Source: Rhodocyclaceae bacterium
GTDB taxonomy: Bacteria > Pseudomonadota > Gammaproteobacteria > Burkholderiales > Rhodocyclaceae
Length of the DNA: 64,000 nt
NCBI GenBank assembly: GCA_028713915.1
Contig: JAQTNK010000005.1
Coordinates: 10,913-74,912, forward strand
Reading direction: 5' to 3'
Part shown: piece after piece, positions 28,228-37,718 of the stretch
Numbering within the stretch: position 1 is the stretch's first letter
Layout: each line of letters opens with the position of its first letter
Translations under genes and position numbers: made by a program
Notes under the pieces: model-generated
What the model was told of the DNA's origin: nothing
What the model saw: the letters and a program-made list of their open reading frames with translations, nothing else
Database searches by the model: none

Positions 28228-29748
28228 ATGCATCCCGACTACCTCGAGAAAGTCCTCAACGCCCGCGTCTACGACGTCGCCATCGAATCGCCGCTGGAGC
28301 TGGCGCCCAACATTTCGGCGCGCATCGGCAACCGCGTGCTGCTCAAGCGCGAAGACATGCAGCCGGTGTTCTCCTTCAAGCTGCGCGGCGCCTACAACAA
28401 GATGGCGCACCTGACCGCGGCGGAGCGCAAGCGCGGCGTCGTCACCGCCTCGGCCGGCAACCACGCCCAGGGCGTCGCCCTTTCGGCGCGGAAAATGAGC
28501 TGCCCCGCCGTGATCGTGGTGCCGACGACGACGCCGCAGATCAAGATCGATGCCGTCAAGAAGCACGGCGGCGCCATGGTCGAAGTGGTGCTGGCCGGCG
28601 ACTCCTACGACGAAGCCTACGCCGCCGCGCTGGAACTCGAGAAGAAGCGCAAGCTCACCTTCGTGCATCCCTACGACGATCCTTACGTCATCGCCGGCCA
28701 GGGCACGATCGGCATGGAAATCCTGCGCCAGCATCCCGAGCCGATCGACGCCGTGTTCTGCTGCGTCGGCGGCGGCGGGCTGATTTCCGGCGTCGCCGCC
28801 TACATCAAGCGCCTGCGCCCGCAGACGAAAATCATCGGCGTCGAAGCCGTCGACGCCGACGCCATGGACCGCTCGCTCAAGGCCGGCAGGCGCGTGCGCC
28901 TCGACCAGGTCGGCCTCTTTGCCGACGGCGCCGCCGTCAAGTTCGTCGGCCAGGAAACTTTCCGCCTGTGCCAGCAGTACGTCGATGAAATGGTGCTGGT
29001 CGACACCGACGCCATCTGCGCCGCGATCAAGGACGTCTTCGAAGACACGCGCTCGATCCTCGAACCGGCCGGCGCGCTGGCCGTGGCCGGCGCCAAGGAA
29101 TGGGCGAAGCGCCACCAGCTCAAGGACAAGACGCTGGTCGCCGTCGCTTCGGGCGCCAACATGAACTTCGACCGCCTGCGCTTCGTCGCCGAGCGCGCCG
29201 AAGTCGGCGAGCAGCGCGAAGCGGTGCTGGCGGTGACGCTGCCCGAGAAGCCCGGTGCCTACAAGAAATTCGTCGCCCTCATCGGCGCGCGCAACATCAC
29301 CGAATTCAACTACCGCTACCATGACGCCAGCGAGGCGCACGTCTTCGTCGGCGTGCAAGTCGCCAACCGCGCCGAGTCGCTCAAGCTGATCGCGCAATTG
29401 CGCAAGAACGGCTGCGCCACGCTCGACCTCACCGACGACGAAATGGCCAAGCTGCATATCCGCCATCTCGTCGGCGGCCACGCGCCGCAGGCCGACCACG
29501 AGCTGCTCTACCGCTTCGAGTTCCCGGAACGGCCGGGCGCGCTGATGAACTTCCTCGGCAAGATGAGCGCCGGCTGGAACATCAGCCTGTTCCACTACCG
29601 CAACCACGGCGCCGACTACGGCCGCGTGCTCGTCGGCATGCAGGTCCCACCCAAGGAGATGAAGGAGTTCCGCGTCTTCCTGAAGAGCCTCGGCTACGGC
29701 TACTGGGACGAGTCGAAGAACCCGGCCTACAAGCTTTTCCTGGGGTAG
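28228..29748 (+). CDS. ilvA: Biosynthetic threonine ammonia-lyase
   Basis: A 506-residue IlvA. The PLP catalytic domain (1-330) has FSFKLRGAYNKM with the PLP Lys, SAGNHAQGVALSA and the phosphate-binding CCVGGGGLISGVAAY. The C-terminal domain contains two ACT-like modules that bind isoleucine and valine: KPGAYKKFVALIGARNITEF and ERPGALMNFLGKM. It makes 2-oxobutanoate for isoleucine. The ATG at 28228 is the family start. No leader-peptide attenuator was seen in the 52-base divergent gap to yqaA. Confidence 0.96.
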   Translation: MHPDYLEKVLNARVYDVAIESPLELAPNISARIGNRVLLKREDMQPVFSFKLRGAYNKMAHLTAAERKRGVVTASAGNHAQGVALSARKMSCPAVIVVPTTTPQIKIDAVKKHGGAMVEVVLAGDSYDEAYAAALELEKKRKLTFVHPYDDPYVIAGQGTIGMEILRQHPEPIDAVFCCVGGGGLISGVAAYIKRLRPQTKIIGVEAVDADAMDRSLKAGRRVRLDQVGLFADGAAVKFVGQETFRLCQQYVDEMVLVDTDAICAAIKDVFEDTRSILEPAGALAVAGAKEWAKRHQLKDKTLVAVASGANMNFDRLRFVAERAEVGEQREAVLAVTLPEKPGAYKKFVALIGARNITEFNYRYHDASEAHVFVGVQVANRAESLKLIAQLRKNGCATLDLTDDEMAKLHIRHLVGGHAPQADHELLYRFEFPERPGALMNFLGKMSAGWNISLFHYRNHGADYGRVLVGMQVPPKEMKEFRVFLKSLGYGYWDESKNPAYKLFLG

Positions 29749-29764
29749 CCGGCGAGCGGGCGCG

Positions 29765-31717
29765 ATGGCCTCGGCCCTGCTTAGCCGTCTGCACCGCCAC
29801 GCCTGGCTTCTGGCCGTCGCCGCAACGCTGTCGGCGACGCTCGCCGCCGAGGGCCTTTATCGCAGCGGCGCCGCCCAACGCATCGAATACCTGTACTCCG
29901 ATTTCTGGCATCGCCTCGCCGGGCCGCGCCACACTCCCGATCATGTCGCGCTGGTGATGATCGACGATCCCAGCCTCAACGCCCGGCCCGACGAACCGCT
30001 GCCCTTCTGGACGCCGCATTTCGCCACGGCGCTGGCGACGCTGAAGGCGGCCGGCGTGCGCATCGTCGCCATCGACTTCATTTTCAGCGGCAGTCCCGAA
30101 CGCTGGATCGCCAAGTTGGGGCTGCAGGCGAGCGAGGCGTCGCGCGCGTACGACCGTCCCTTCCGCGCCGAAATCAATCGCGGCGGCGTCGTGCTCTCGG
30201 CCTTCCGCCTCGGCGCCGGCGCTTCGGCCGACGACTTCGTCCTGCCCAGTCCCGATTACCTGCTGGCGCTGCCGGACATGGACATGGTCGCCAACATCGG
30301 CCTTGCCAACCTGCGCGACGACGCCGACGGCACCGTGCGCCGCTTCGTCGTCGCCGAGCCCGCCAGCGCCTACGCCGAAAAGCAAGGCCTGCCGCGGCTG
30401 CCGTTCGCCGCGCTCGCCGCAGTGCTGGCGGCCGGCCAGGATCCGCATGCGCGCCGCTTCGCCTTCGGCGACCGCGAGTTCGCGCCCGCCGACGCGTTGC
30501 CGATCGCCTTCGCCGGCCCGCCCGGCACTTTCCGCCCGGTCTCCTTCGCCACGCTGCTGCGGCCCGACGCGCTGGCGCTGCCCGAAGTGCGCGCGCTGGC
30601 AGGCAAGGTCGTCATCCTCGGCGCCGGCTTCGCCGGCATGAACGACGTCCATCCGACGCCGTATTCGACGAGTCTCGGCGGCGCCAACCGCCTGATGTTC
30701 GGCGCCGAGATCCAGGCCAACATCGTCGAGACGCTGCTCGGCGGACGCTCCATCGCGACGACGCCGGCCGCCGCGCGCCTGGCGGTTTTCCTGCTGGCGT
30801 TCGGCCTGCTCGCGGTCGTCGGCCTGCGCCTGTCGCCGGCGCGTGCGGTCGCGCTCGTCGTCGTCGCGATGCTGGCCAGTGCCGCTGCCGCGTATCTGCT
30901 GTTCGCGCACGACATCCTGTTTCCGATCGCCCACCTGCACCTCGGCATGGCGATCGTGCTCGCCGGCCTGGCGCTGCTGCGCCTGACGCGCGAGGAGCGC
31001 GAACGCGCACGCATCGGCACGCTGTTCGGCCGCTACGTCTCCGCGCAGGTGGTGGCCGGCCTGCTCGCCGCGCCGGAGCTGCCGGAACTCGGCGGCCAGG
31101 CGCAGCGCATCACGGTGCTGTTCGCGGACATCCGCAACTTCACCGCCATCAGCGAAAAGCTCTCGGCGCGCGAGGTGGTGGAAATGCTCAACGCCTACTT
31201 CGAGCGCGCCTGCGCGGTGCTGCTGGCCGAGGGCGCCAGCATCGACAAGTTCATCGGCGACGCCGTCATGGCGGAATTCGGCACGCCGCTGCCGCAGCCC
31301 GATCACGCGCTGCGGGCGCTGCGCGCGGCGGTGGCGCTGCGCGATGTGGCGGAGCAATTCCGCGCCTGGATGACGGCGCGCTTTCCCGGCCGCGGCCTGC
31401 CGGAATTCGCCGTCGGCATCGGCGTCCATAGCGGCGAAGCCGTCGTCGGCAACATCGGCTCCAGTATGCGCATGGAATATACGGCGATCGGCGATACGGT
31501 GAATCTCGCCTCGCGCCTCGAAGGCAGGACGAAGGATACCGGCTGCGTCATCCTGGCGAGCGCTGCCACCGTCGCCGCCGCCGGCGCCGCGGCCATCACC
31601 GGCGCCCGCTTCGAGCTGACGGTCAAGGGCCGCGTCCAGGCGGTCGACGCTTTCGAAATCGTCGGCGTCGCCGACGCGCCTGCGCCCTTGCCGCAGCGAC
31701 TACAATCGGAAACGTGA
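29765..31717 (+). CDS. CHASE2-domain class III adenylate cyclase
   Basis: 650 residues. An N-terminal helix (about 13-30) leads into a periplasmic CHASE2 domain (about 40-320; VALVMIDDPSLNARP and IVAIDFIFSGSPERW). Three helices (335-405) follow, then a cyclase domain (about 445-625). The metal Asps are in LFADIRNFTAISEKLS and FIGDAVMAEFG; the Lys in SIDKFIGD and the Asp in IGDTVNLASRLE specify adenine. An extracytoplasmic signal would control cAMP synthesis. It overlaps the FecR-like gene by 4 bases, a frequent CHASE2-FecR pairing. Confidence 0.9.
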   Translation: MASALLSRLHRHAWLLAVAATLSATLAAEGLYRSGAAQRIEYLYSDFWHRLAGPRHTPDHVALVMIDDPSLNARPDEPLPFWTPHFATALATLKAAGVRIVAIDFIFSGSPERWIAKLGLQASEASRAYDRPFRAEINRGGVVLSAFRLGAGASADDFVLPSPDYLLALPDMDMVANIGLANLRDDADGTVRRFVVAEPASAYAEKQGLPRLPFAALAAVLAAGQDPHARRFAFGDREFAPADALPIAFAGPPGTFRPVSFATLLRPDALALPEVRALAGKVVILGAGFAGMNDVHPTPYSTSLGGANRLMFGAEIQANIVETLLGGRSIATTPAAARLAVFLLAFGLLAVVGLRLSPARAVALVVVAMLASAAAAYLLFAHDILFPIAHLHLGMAIVLAGLALLRLTREERERARIGTLFGRYVSAQVVAGLLAAPELPELGGQAQRITVLFADIRNFTAISEKLSAREVVEMLNAYFERACAVLLAEGASIDKFIGDAVMAEFGTPLPQPDHALRALRAAVALRDVAEQFRAWMTARFPGRGLPEFAVGIGVHSGEAVVGNIGSSMRMEYTAIGDTVNLASRLEGRTKDTGCVILASAATVAAAGAAAITGARFELTVKGRVQAVDAFEIVGVADAPAPLPQRLQSET

Positions 31718-32424
31718 TCGTTCGCCGCGAGCAGAGGTTGATCGTGCCATTCCAAGGTTTTCCATTCACGCCGACGGCCCGCCGCGGCAAGTTCAGCGGC
31801 GCCGTCCTCGCCGCCGCCGCGATCGCGATCATCGTGTCCGTCACGGCCGCGGCCGACGAAGCGCCCGACGTCGCCATGATCACGTCCGTGCAAGGCGATG
31901 TCACGCGCGCCGTCGCGCAAGGCCAGCAGCCCGTGCCGGCGTTCGTCAAGCTCAGGCGCGGCGATCGCCTGGCGCTCGGCAATGCCCGTCTGCAGGTCGT
32001 CTATTTCGACAGCGGCCGCCAGGAGCTCTGGCGCGGCGACGGACGCCTGGAAATCGGCGCCGGCGCCAGCAAGGCTGCGGGTTTGCCGGAGCCCGAAGTG
32101 AGGACGCTGCCGGACATCATGGTCAAGCAGATTGCGCGCACGCCGGCACTCGCCAGCCAGGGCCGCGCCGGCGTCGTGCGCCTGCGTTCCTTACCCTCGC
32201 CGGCGGCGGCCGACCAGCTCGAAAGCACGTATCGCCAGATCCGCTCGTGGGCCGCGCCCGATGACTTGAATCCCGAGTTGTACTTGCTGTCGGGGCTGTT
32301 CGAACTGCGCGAATTCGAGCGCATCGAGGAAGTCCTCGCCGGTCTGCGGCAGGCGCGGCCCGGCGACGCGGCGGCGGCGCAGGCGATCGCCTTCTACCAA
32401 CAGGCGCTCAAGGATGCGCAGTGA
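31714..32424 (+). CDS. Exported FecR-like domain protein
   Basis: A 236-residue protein with a GTG start overlapping the cyclase stop. A signal-type hydrophobic segment (about 30-48) is followed by a FecR-like beta domain: VAMITSVQGDVTRAV, KLRRGDRLALGNARLQVVYFDSGRQ. The C-terminal half is helical (LYLLSGLFELREFERIEEVL), resembling a TPR pair. It probably partners the CHASE2 cyclase in the periplasm; the ligand is unknown. A TACAAT at 31701-31706 could give it a weak promoter of its own. Confidence 0.7.
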   Translation: MIVRREQRLIVPFQGFPFTPTARRGKFSGAVLAAAAIAIIVSVTAAADEAPDVAMITSVQGDVTRAVAQGQQPVPAFVKLRRGDRLALGNARLQVVYFDSGRQELWRGDGRLEIGAGASKAAGLPEPEVRTLPDIMVKQIARTPALASQGRAGVVRLRSLPSPAAADQLESTYRQIRSWAAPDDLNPELYLLSGLFELREFERIEEVLAGLRQARPGDAAAAQAIAFYQQALKDAQ

Positions 32425-32452
32425 ACCGAGCGCAGCGCTCCAGGGAAAACCG

Positions 32453-33592
32453 ATGTTCGACTTCGACCGCCCCATCGACCGCGCCGACGGCGAGTTCCGC
32501 GACAGCACGAAGTGGAACAAGTACGCCGGCCGCGACATCATTCCGCTGTGGGTCGCGGACATGGATTTCGCCGCGCCGCCGGCGGTGATCGAAGCCCTGC
32601 ACCGCCGCATCGACCACGGCGTCTTCGGCTATAGCCAGCCGTGGCCGGCGCTGGTCGCGGCGGTCGTCGCCCATCTCGAGCGCGAGTACGCCTGGCCGAT
32701 CGATCCGGAATGGCTGGTCTGGCTGCCGGGCCTGGTGACGGGACTGCACGTCGCCTGCCGCGCCGTCGGCGCCGACGGCGACGCCGTCTTCACCGCCACG
32801 CCGATCTATCCGCCTTTCCTTTCCGCCCCGACGCATTCGGCGCGCCGCACCGTGAGCGCGCCGCTGGTGCGCGACGAGGCCGGCTGGACCTGGGACTGGG
32901 CGGCGACGAATGGCGTGCTGCGCGACGCGCATCCCGGCCTCTTCCTGCTATGTCATCCACATAACCCGGTGGGGCGCGCCTGGCGCGAAGACGAGTTGCG
33001 GCAGATTCTGGCCCTGGCCGAAAAGCACGACCTCGTCGTCTGTTCGGACGAAATCCACTGCGACCTCGTGCTCGAACCCGGGCGGCGCCACCGGCCCTTC
33101 GGCGCGCTCTCGGCCGCGGCGGCGAAGCGCAGCATCACGCTGATGGCGCCGTCGAAGACCTTCAACGTGCCCGGGCTCGGCTGCGCCTTCGCCGTGATTC
33201 CCGATGCGCGCCTGCGGCGGTCCTTCCGCAGCGCCATGCACGGCATTGTGCCGCACGTGAATACCTTGGGCCTGGTCGCCTGCGAAGCGGCGCTGCGCGA
33301 CGGCGCGCCGTGGCGCGCGCAACTGCTCGCCTACTTGCGCGGCAATGCGCGCTGCGTCGAGCACTTCGTCGGCGGACAGCCGCAGCTGTCGATGGCGCCG
33401 GTCGAAGCGACCTACCTCGCCTGGATCGATGCCCGCGGCATGGGCGTCGACAACCCGCAGCGCCATTTCGAGGCGGCCGGCGTCGGCCTTTCCGACGGCG
33501 CCGATTTCGGCGCGCCGGGATTCGTGCGCCTGAACTTCGCCTGTCCGCGCGCGCTGCTCGACGCGGCGCTGGCGCGGATGAAGAGCGCCTAG
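32453..33592 (+). CDS. MalY/PatB-type PLP beta C-S lyase
   Basis: A 379-residue fold-type I aminotransferase of the MalY/PatB group (cystathionine beta-lyase-like). Hallmarks: DRADGEFRDSTKWNKY, PLWVADMDFAAPPAV, GVFGYSQPWPAL, CHPHNPVGRAW, and the PLP Lys in MAPSKTFNVPGLGCAF. Such enzymes cleave cystathionine or cysteine conjugates to a thiol, pyruvate and ammonia, which would complement metX and metH in methionine synthesis. The start at 32453 matches the family. The stop shares the palindrome CTAG with the convergent GGDEF-EAL gene. Confidence 0.88.
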   Translation: MFDFDRPIDRADGEFRDSTKWNKYAGRDIIPLWVADMDFAAPPAVIEALHRRIDHGVFGYSQPWPALVAAVVAHLEREYAWPIDPEWLVWLPGLVTGLHVACRAVGADGDAVFTATPIYPPFLSAPTHSARRTVSAPLVRDEAGWTWDWAATNGVLRDAHPGLFLLCHPHNPVGRAWREDELRQILALAEKHDLVVCSDEIHCDLVLEPGRRHRPFGALSAAAAKRSITLMAPSKTFNVPGLGCAFAVIPDARLRRSFRSAMHGIVPHVNTLGLVACEAALRDGAPWRAQLLAYLRGNARCVEHFVGGQPQLSMAPVEATYLAWIDARGMGVDNPQRHFEAAGVGLSDGADFGAPGFVRLNFACPRALLDAALARMKSA

Positions 33593-35778
33593 GCCAGCAC
33601 CTGCGGCGCGAGCCGCTGGTCCTGGCGCAGCATGGCGGCGAATTCCTCGGCGGCCACCGGCGGCGAAAACAGGTAGCCCTGGAACTCGTCACAGCCCAGG
33701 CGCTTGAGGAAAGACAGCTGCTGGACGGTCTCGACGCCTTCGGCGATCACCTTGTGGCCGAGCTGCTTGGCCATGCTGGCGATGGCGCCGGCAATGGCGC
33801 AGTCGCTGACGTCGCCCGGAATGTTCACGACGAAGGAGCGGTCGATCTTGAGCGTGTTGATCGGGAAGCGCTTGAGATAGGACAGGCTCGAATAGCCGGT
33901 GCCGAAATCGTCGAGCGACAGCGTGACGCCGCGCTGCGCCAGGTCGTCCATCATGTCGATGACGCGCTCGGTGCTGTGCATCAGCATGCTCTCGGTGATT
34001 TCCAGCTCGAGCCACTCGGGCGCCAGGCCGTGGGCCAGCAGCACGCGGTCGACGCGCTCCGGCAGCGCCGACGAAAAATCGCGCGCCGACAGGTTGATGG
34101 CCATCTTGATCGGCGCCAGTCCCGCCTGCTGCCAGGCGCGCGCCTGGCGCACCGCCGCCTCCAGCACCCAGGCGCTGACCTGGACGATGAGGCCGGTCTC
34201 CTCGGCCACCGGCACGAAGTCGCCGGGCGCGACCATGCCGCGCTCGGGATGCCGCCAGCGCACCAGGGCTTCGGCGCCGACGATGCGGCCGCTGGCGATG
34301 TCCACCTTGGGCTGGTAATGCAGCAGCAGCTCGTTGCGGGCGATGGCGTGGCGCAGCCCGTTTTCGATCTTGAGGCGGTCGAGCGCGCGCTGATTCATCT
34401 CGTGGCTGTAGAAGGCGTAGCCGTCCTCGTCCGTCTGCTTGGCGCGGTACATGGCGATGTCGGCCAGGCGCAGCAGAGTCTCGGTGTCGAAGCCGTCCTG
34501 CGGATAAACGCTGATGCCGATGGCGGCGCCGACCGTGAGCTCGTGGTTGTCGATGACGAACACGGGATCGAGGGCGGCCAGCAGCTTCTGCGCGACGATG
34601 CCGGCATGGTCGCGGCGGGCGATGTCGAACAGCGCGACGACGAACTCGTCGCCGCCGAGCCGCGCCACGACATCCTCGGTGCGCAGCGTCTCGCGCAGCC
34701 GCTGGCCGATCTGCTGCAGCAGGCGGTCGCCGACGCTGTGGCCGAGCGTGTCGTTGATCGGCTTGAAGCGGTTGAGGTCGATGAACAGCAGCGCGCCGTG
34801 CTGGCGGTTGCGGCGCGCCTCGATCAGCGCCTGGTCGACCAGCTTGAAGAACAGCGCGCGGTTGGGCAGTTCCGTCAGCGCGTCGTAATAGGCGAGGTAA
34901 TGGATGCGCTCCTCGGCGCGCTTGCGTTCGGTGATGTCGGAAAAAATCGAGAAGTAGTGGGTGATCATGCCCTCGACGTTCCGCACGGCACTGATCGACA
35001 CCCAGGTCGGATAGATTTCGCCGTCCTTGCGCTGGTCCTGGATCTCGCCCTGCCAGCGCCCTTCGACCTCGATGCGCCGCCAGACCTCCTCGTAGAACGA
35101 CGGCCCGTGCTGGCCCGAGCGCAGCAGGCGCGGCGTCTGGCCGGTCGCTTCTTCCGCCGTATAGCCGGTGATGCGCGAGAAAGCGCGGTTGACCGAGACG
35201 ATGCGCTCTTCGGCATCGGTGATCAGGATGCCTTCGTCGCTGTGCTCGAAGATGCGCGCATGCAGCCGCAGCGCTTCCTGCGACGCGATGCGCTCGGTGA
35301 TGTCGCTGAGATAGCCGATGACGCCGGTCGGATCGCCTTCGACATCGCGCACCAGCGAGAGCTGCAGACTGGCCCAGAAGATCTCGCCCGACTTGCGGCG
35401 GCGGCGCACTTCCATTTCGCGGCCGCCGTGTTCGAGGAAGACGTCCTGGAAGCTGGCGTCGTCGTCTTCCGGATCGGCGTAGAGAAACAGGATGTGGCGG
35501 CCGATGACTTCCGCCGCCGCATAGCCGAACAGGCGCTCGGCGCCGTGATTCCAGCCGGTGATGTAGCCGTCCAGATCGAGCGTGATGATCGATTCGTTGA
35601 TGCGGTCGAGGATCTGCGCCTGCTCGCGCCAGCGCTCGCGCAGTCGGGCGACGCGCTCGAGCAGTTCGCCGGCCACGGCGGCGCCGGCGCCATTGCCCTG
35701 GCCGGCGGCCAGCAGCTCGCGGGCGAGCGCCTCGATGCGGTCGAGATCGCCGCCGCTCGGGCTGCCGCCGCCCGGCAT
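33589..35778 (-). CDS. PAS-PAS-GGDEF-EAL cyclic-di-GMP enzyme
   Basis: About 729 residues, cytoplasmic with no membrane helix. Two PAS domains (about 55-170 and 175-300) precede a GGDEF domain (about 305-465; GGDEF intact, with the RxxD inhibitory site RTED five residues before it) and an EAL domain (about 475-725; [28 protein letters not shown] all present). Both synthesis and hydrolysis of c-di-GMP are chemically possible. The start at 35778 is 3 bases after the HDOD gene; an alternative ATG at 35811 would overlap it. It probably responds to an internal redox or ligand signal through PAS. Confidence 0.9.
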   Translation of the reverse strand: MPGGGSPSGGDLDRIEALARELLAAGQGNGAGAAVAGELLERVARLRERWREQAQILDRINESIITLDLDGYITGWNHGAERLFGYAAAEVIGRHILFLYADPEDDDASFQDVFLEHGGREMEVRRRRKSGEIFWASLQLSLVRDVEGDPTGVIGYLSDITERIASQEALRLHARIFEHSDEGILITDAEERIVSVNRAFSRITGYTAEEATGQTPRLLRSGQHGPSFYEEVWRRIEVEGRWQGEIQDQRKDGEIYPTWVSISAVRNVEGMITHYFSIFSDITERKRAEERIHYLAYYDALTELPNRALFFKLVDQALIEARRNRQHGALLFIDLNRFKPINDTLGHSVGDRLLQQIGQRLRETLRTEDVVARLGGDEFVVALFDIARRDHAGIVAQKLLAALDPVFVIDNHELTVGAAIGISVYPQDGFDTETLLRLADIAMYRAKQTDEDGYAFYSHEMNQRALDRLKIENGLRHAIARNELLLHYQPKVDIASGRIVGAEALVRWRHPERGMVAPGDFVPVAEETGLIVQVSAWVLEAAVRQARAWQQAGLAPIKMAINLSARDFSSALPERVDRVLLAHGLAPEWLELEITESMLMHSTERVIDMMDDLAQRGVTLSLDDFGTGYSSLSYLKRFPINTLKIDRSFVVNIPGDVSDCAIAGAIASMAKQLGHKVIAEGVETVQQLSFLKRLGCDEFQGYLFSPPVAAEEFAAMLRQDQRLAPQVLA

Positions 35779-35780
35779 GC

Positions 35781-36944
35781 CTAGGCCTCGCGACTGATTT
35801 GGATCGCCCATCGGCAGGCCGACACCAGGCTGCGCGCCCAATCCTCGTGGCTCACGCCGGCCGCGGCGAGGATGGCCTCGAGCTCCGCGGCGGTCGCGTT
35901 CTCGCTCGCTTCCGCCGCGCGCAGCAGCGGGCCGAGCGGGCCGGAACGCTGCGTCAGCGCCGCCAGCACGTCGTCGGCGAGATTCAGCGGCTGCACGATC
36001 GCGGCGATGGGCATGCCGAACAGCACGTCGAGCAGGGAAAACATGCCGGCCATGAAGGCGCGGTCCTGGGCGTCGCGCGAGCCGCCCGTGGCCTTGCACA
36101 GCGCTTCGGTCAGGCCGGCGCGCAGCGCCGCCCGCGGCAGCAGCGTGTTGGCCTTGTCGCCGTCGCGGCTGCGGGCGTAGAGCAGCAATTGCAGCCAGCG
36201 CTGCAACTGGCGCCGCCCCAGCAGGGTGATGGCCTGGTTGAAACTGGCGATCTTCGTCGTCAGCGCGAAGACCACCGAGTTCACCAGCTTGAGCAGATGG
36301 TAGGAAAGCTGCGGATCGCGCTTGATGGTCGCTTCGATGGCATGCGAATCGGCGTCGTTCGTCACTTGCGAGAGCAGTTCCAGCAGCAGCACCCGGTTCG
36401 GCGCATCGACGGACTTGCCGAGCACGCTCTGCCGCGCCGGGTCCGCGGCATGCCCGGCCAGCCACTGGAAATGGCAGCGGCCCGGACAGCCCAGTGCCGC
36501 CACGCCCAGCGCCAGGTGCGGCCCCGGCAGCTTGCCGAGCCAGGCGCCCATCCCCACCGGCGCCGAGGTGCCCGGACAGGCGAGGGCAAACGCATCGACG
36601 CCGTCGCCGAGCGTCTGGCCGGGCAGCGGCAGGCCGCTCGCCATCAGGCGGAACCCCTTCTGCCGCAGGCCTTGCAGGGACGCGGCGTGGGCTGCGTCGC
36701 AGCACAGCGCCACCGGCAGGCACAGCACGATCTGCGCGGCCGGCAGCGCGTCGCCGGCGGCGGCGAGGTCGGGCAGCGTCAGCACGCAAGGCAGCGGGCC
36801 GAGCGCCGCCGCCAGGCCGAACTCGCCGAAGATTCTGGACAAGGACGCGCTGTCGGCGGGCTCCGCTGCCAACATCAGGGCGACCCAGGCATTGCTCGCA
36901 TCGGCGACCGGCTGCAGCGTGACGAGGGGAAAGGTGGAGCTCAT
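35781..36944 (-). CDS. HDOD-domain protein with degenerate EAL-like N-terminus (YuxH type)
   Basis: 387 residues. The C-terminal half (about 185-385) is an HDOD domain: RVLLLELLSQVTNDADSHAI, KRDPQLSYHLLKLVNSVVF and QAITLLGRRQLQRWL. The N-terminal part follows the layout of EAL-HDOD proteins but lacks every EAL catalytic motif, so it could at most bind ligand. It directly precedes the PAS-GGDEF-EAL gene on the same transcript, so it is probably a signalling partner. The start at 36944 is the first ATG after an otherwise non-family frame. Confidence 0.82.
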   Translation of the reverse strand: MSSTFPLVTLQPVADASNAWVALMLAAEPADSASLSRIFGEFGLAAALGPLPCVLTLPDLAAAGDALPAAQIVLCLPVALCCDAAHAASLQGLRQKGFRLMASGLPLPGQTLGDGVDAFALACPGTSAPVGMGAWLGKLPGPHLALGVAALGCPGRCHFQWLAGHAADPARQSVLGKSVDAPNRVLLLELLSQVTNDADSHAIEATIKRDPQLSYHLLKLVNSVVFALTTKIASFNQAITLLGRRQLQRWLQLLLYARSRDGDKANTLLPRAALRAGLTEALCKATGGSRDAQDRAFMAGMFSLLDVLFGMPIAAIVQPLNLADDVLAALTQRSGPLGPLLRAAEASENATAAELEAILAAAGVSHEDWARSLVSACRWAIQISREA

Positions 36945-37051
36945 GTCGGCAGGCTTGTCGATTCTTGGATGATCTTGTGGGCGCCATGATCGTCCGGAAA
37001 GGACGTTTGTGCAACACCTGCGCGCCGTCGCGCGCCCGCCGGCGCGTCGGC

Positions 37052-37681
37052 CTAGGATCTTCCTGGCATCAAACCCCGTTCGGTGACGATCAGGTCGAGG
37101 GGAATGTCGTGCGGCTGGGGATGCAAGGCCGTCGTGCGCGCCAGCTCGAAGCCGACGCCGCAAGTCGTCGGCCGCGGCGCCAGCGCCGCCAGCGTACGGT
37201 CGAAATAGCCGCCGCCGTAGCCGAGGCGATAGCCGTGGGCGTCGAACGCCACCAGCGGCAGCAGGACGATGTCCGGCGGCGGCGAATCGGCGCCGATGGC
37301 CGGCACCGGGATGCCGTAAGGGTCGACGTCCATCGCCGTGCGCGGCGTCCACGGCCGAAAACGCATCGGCGCGGCGATGGTCTCGACCACCGGCATGCAG
37401 GCGCGCCAGCCGCGGTCGAGCAGCCGCCGGATCAGTGCGCGCGCATCGAATTCGCGGCGTATCGGCCAGCAGAAGGCGACGACGCCCGGCGCGCGCCGGG
37501 CGAACTCGCGCTCCAGATGCGCTTCGACCCGTGCCGACAGACGCGCATGCGCGGCGGCCGACAGCGCCTCGCGCGCGGCGATGCGGTCGCGGCGCAACTG
37601 CGCGCGCGCCGCCGCGGCAGCGGCATCGGGATTTGCCGCGTGATAGCCGGGCTGTTCTCGTGGCTTTGCCGCGTCGGTCAT
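37052..37681 (-). CDS. fthC: 5-formyltetrahydrofolate cyclo-ligase
   Basis: A 209-residue MTHFS-family enzyme (YgfA) that converts 5-formyl-THF to 5,10-methenyl-THF with ATP. The C-terminal GYRLGYGGGYFDRTLAAL is diagnostic, and the upstream FCWPIRREFDARALI and LLPLVAFDAHG are also conserved. The 25 Ala-rich N-terminal residues are poorly conserved, so a downstream start is possible. In gammaproteobacteria 6S RNA precedes this gene; here only a 42-base divergent gap to slt exists, too short for it. Confidence 0.9.
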   Translation of the reverse strand: MTDAAKPREQPGYHAANPDAAAAAARAQLRRDRIAAREALSAAAHARLSARVEAHLEREFARRAPGVVAFCWPIRREFDARALIRRLLDRGWRACMPVVETIAAPMRFRPWTPRTAMDVDPYGIPVPAIGADSPPPDIVLLPLVAFDAHGYRLGYGGGYFDRTLAALAPRPTTCGVGFELARTTALHPQPHDIPLDLIVTERGLMPGRS

Positions 37682-37689
37682 GTGCTAAC

Positions 37690-37718
37690 TTGATAAGATG
37701 AAGCAGTAACGTAAAGAT
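37690..37718 (+). promoter_or_regulatory. Candidate sigma-70 promoter of slt
   Basis: TTGATA (37690-37695), a 16-17-base spacer and TAAAGA/AAAGAT (37712-37718), 6 bases before the slt ATG. It lies in the short fthC-slt divergent gap. Confidence 0.45.

Noticed and set aside
33310-35784. Plus-strand 824-codon open frame opposite PAS-GGDEF-EAL
   Set aside because: Antisense shadow; the minus strand carries GGDEF and EAL motifs in full.
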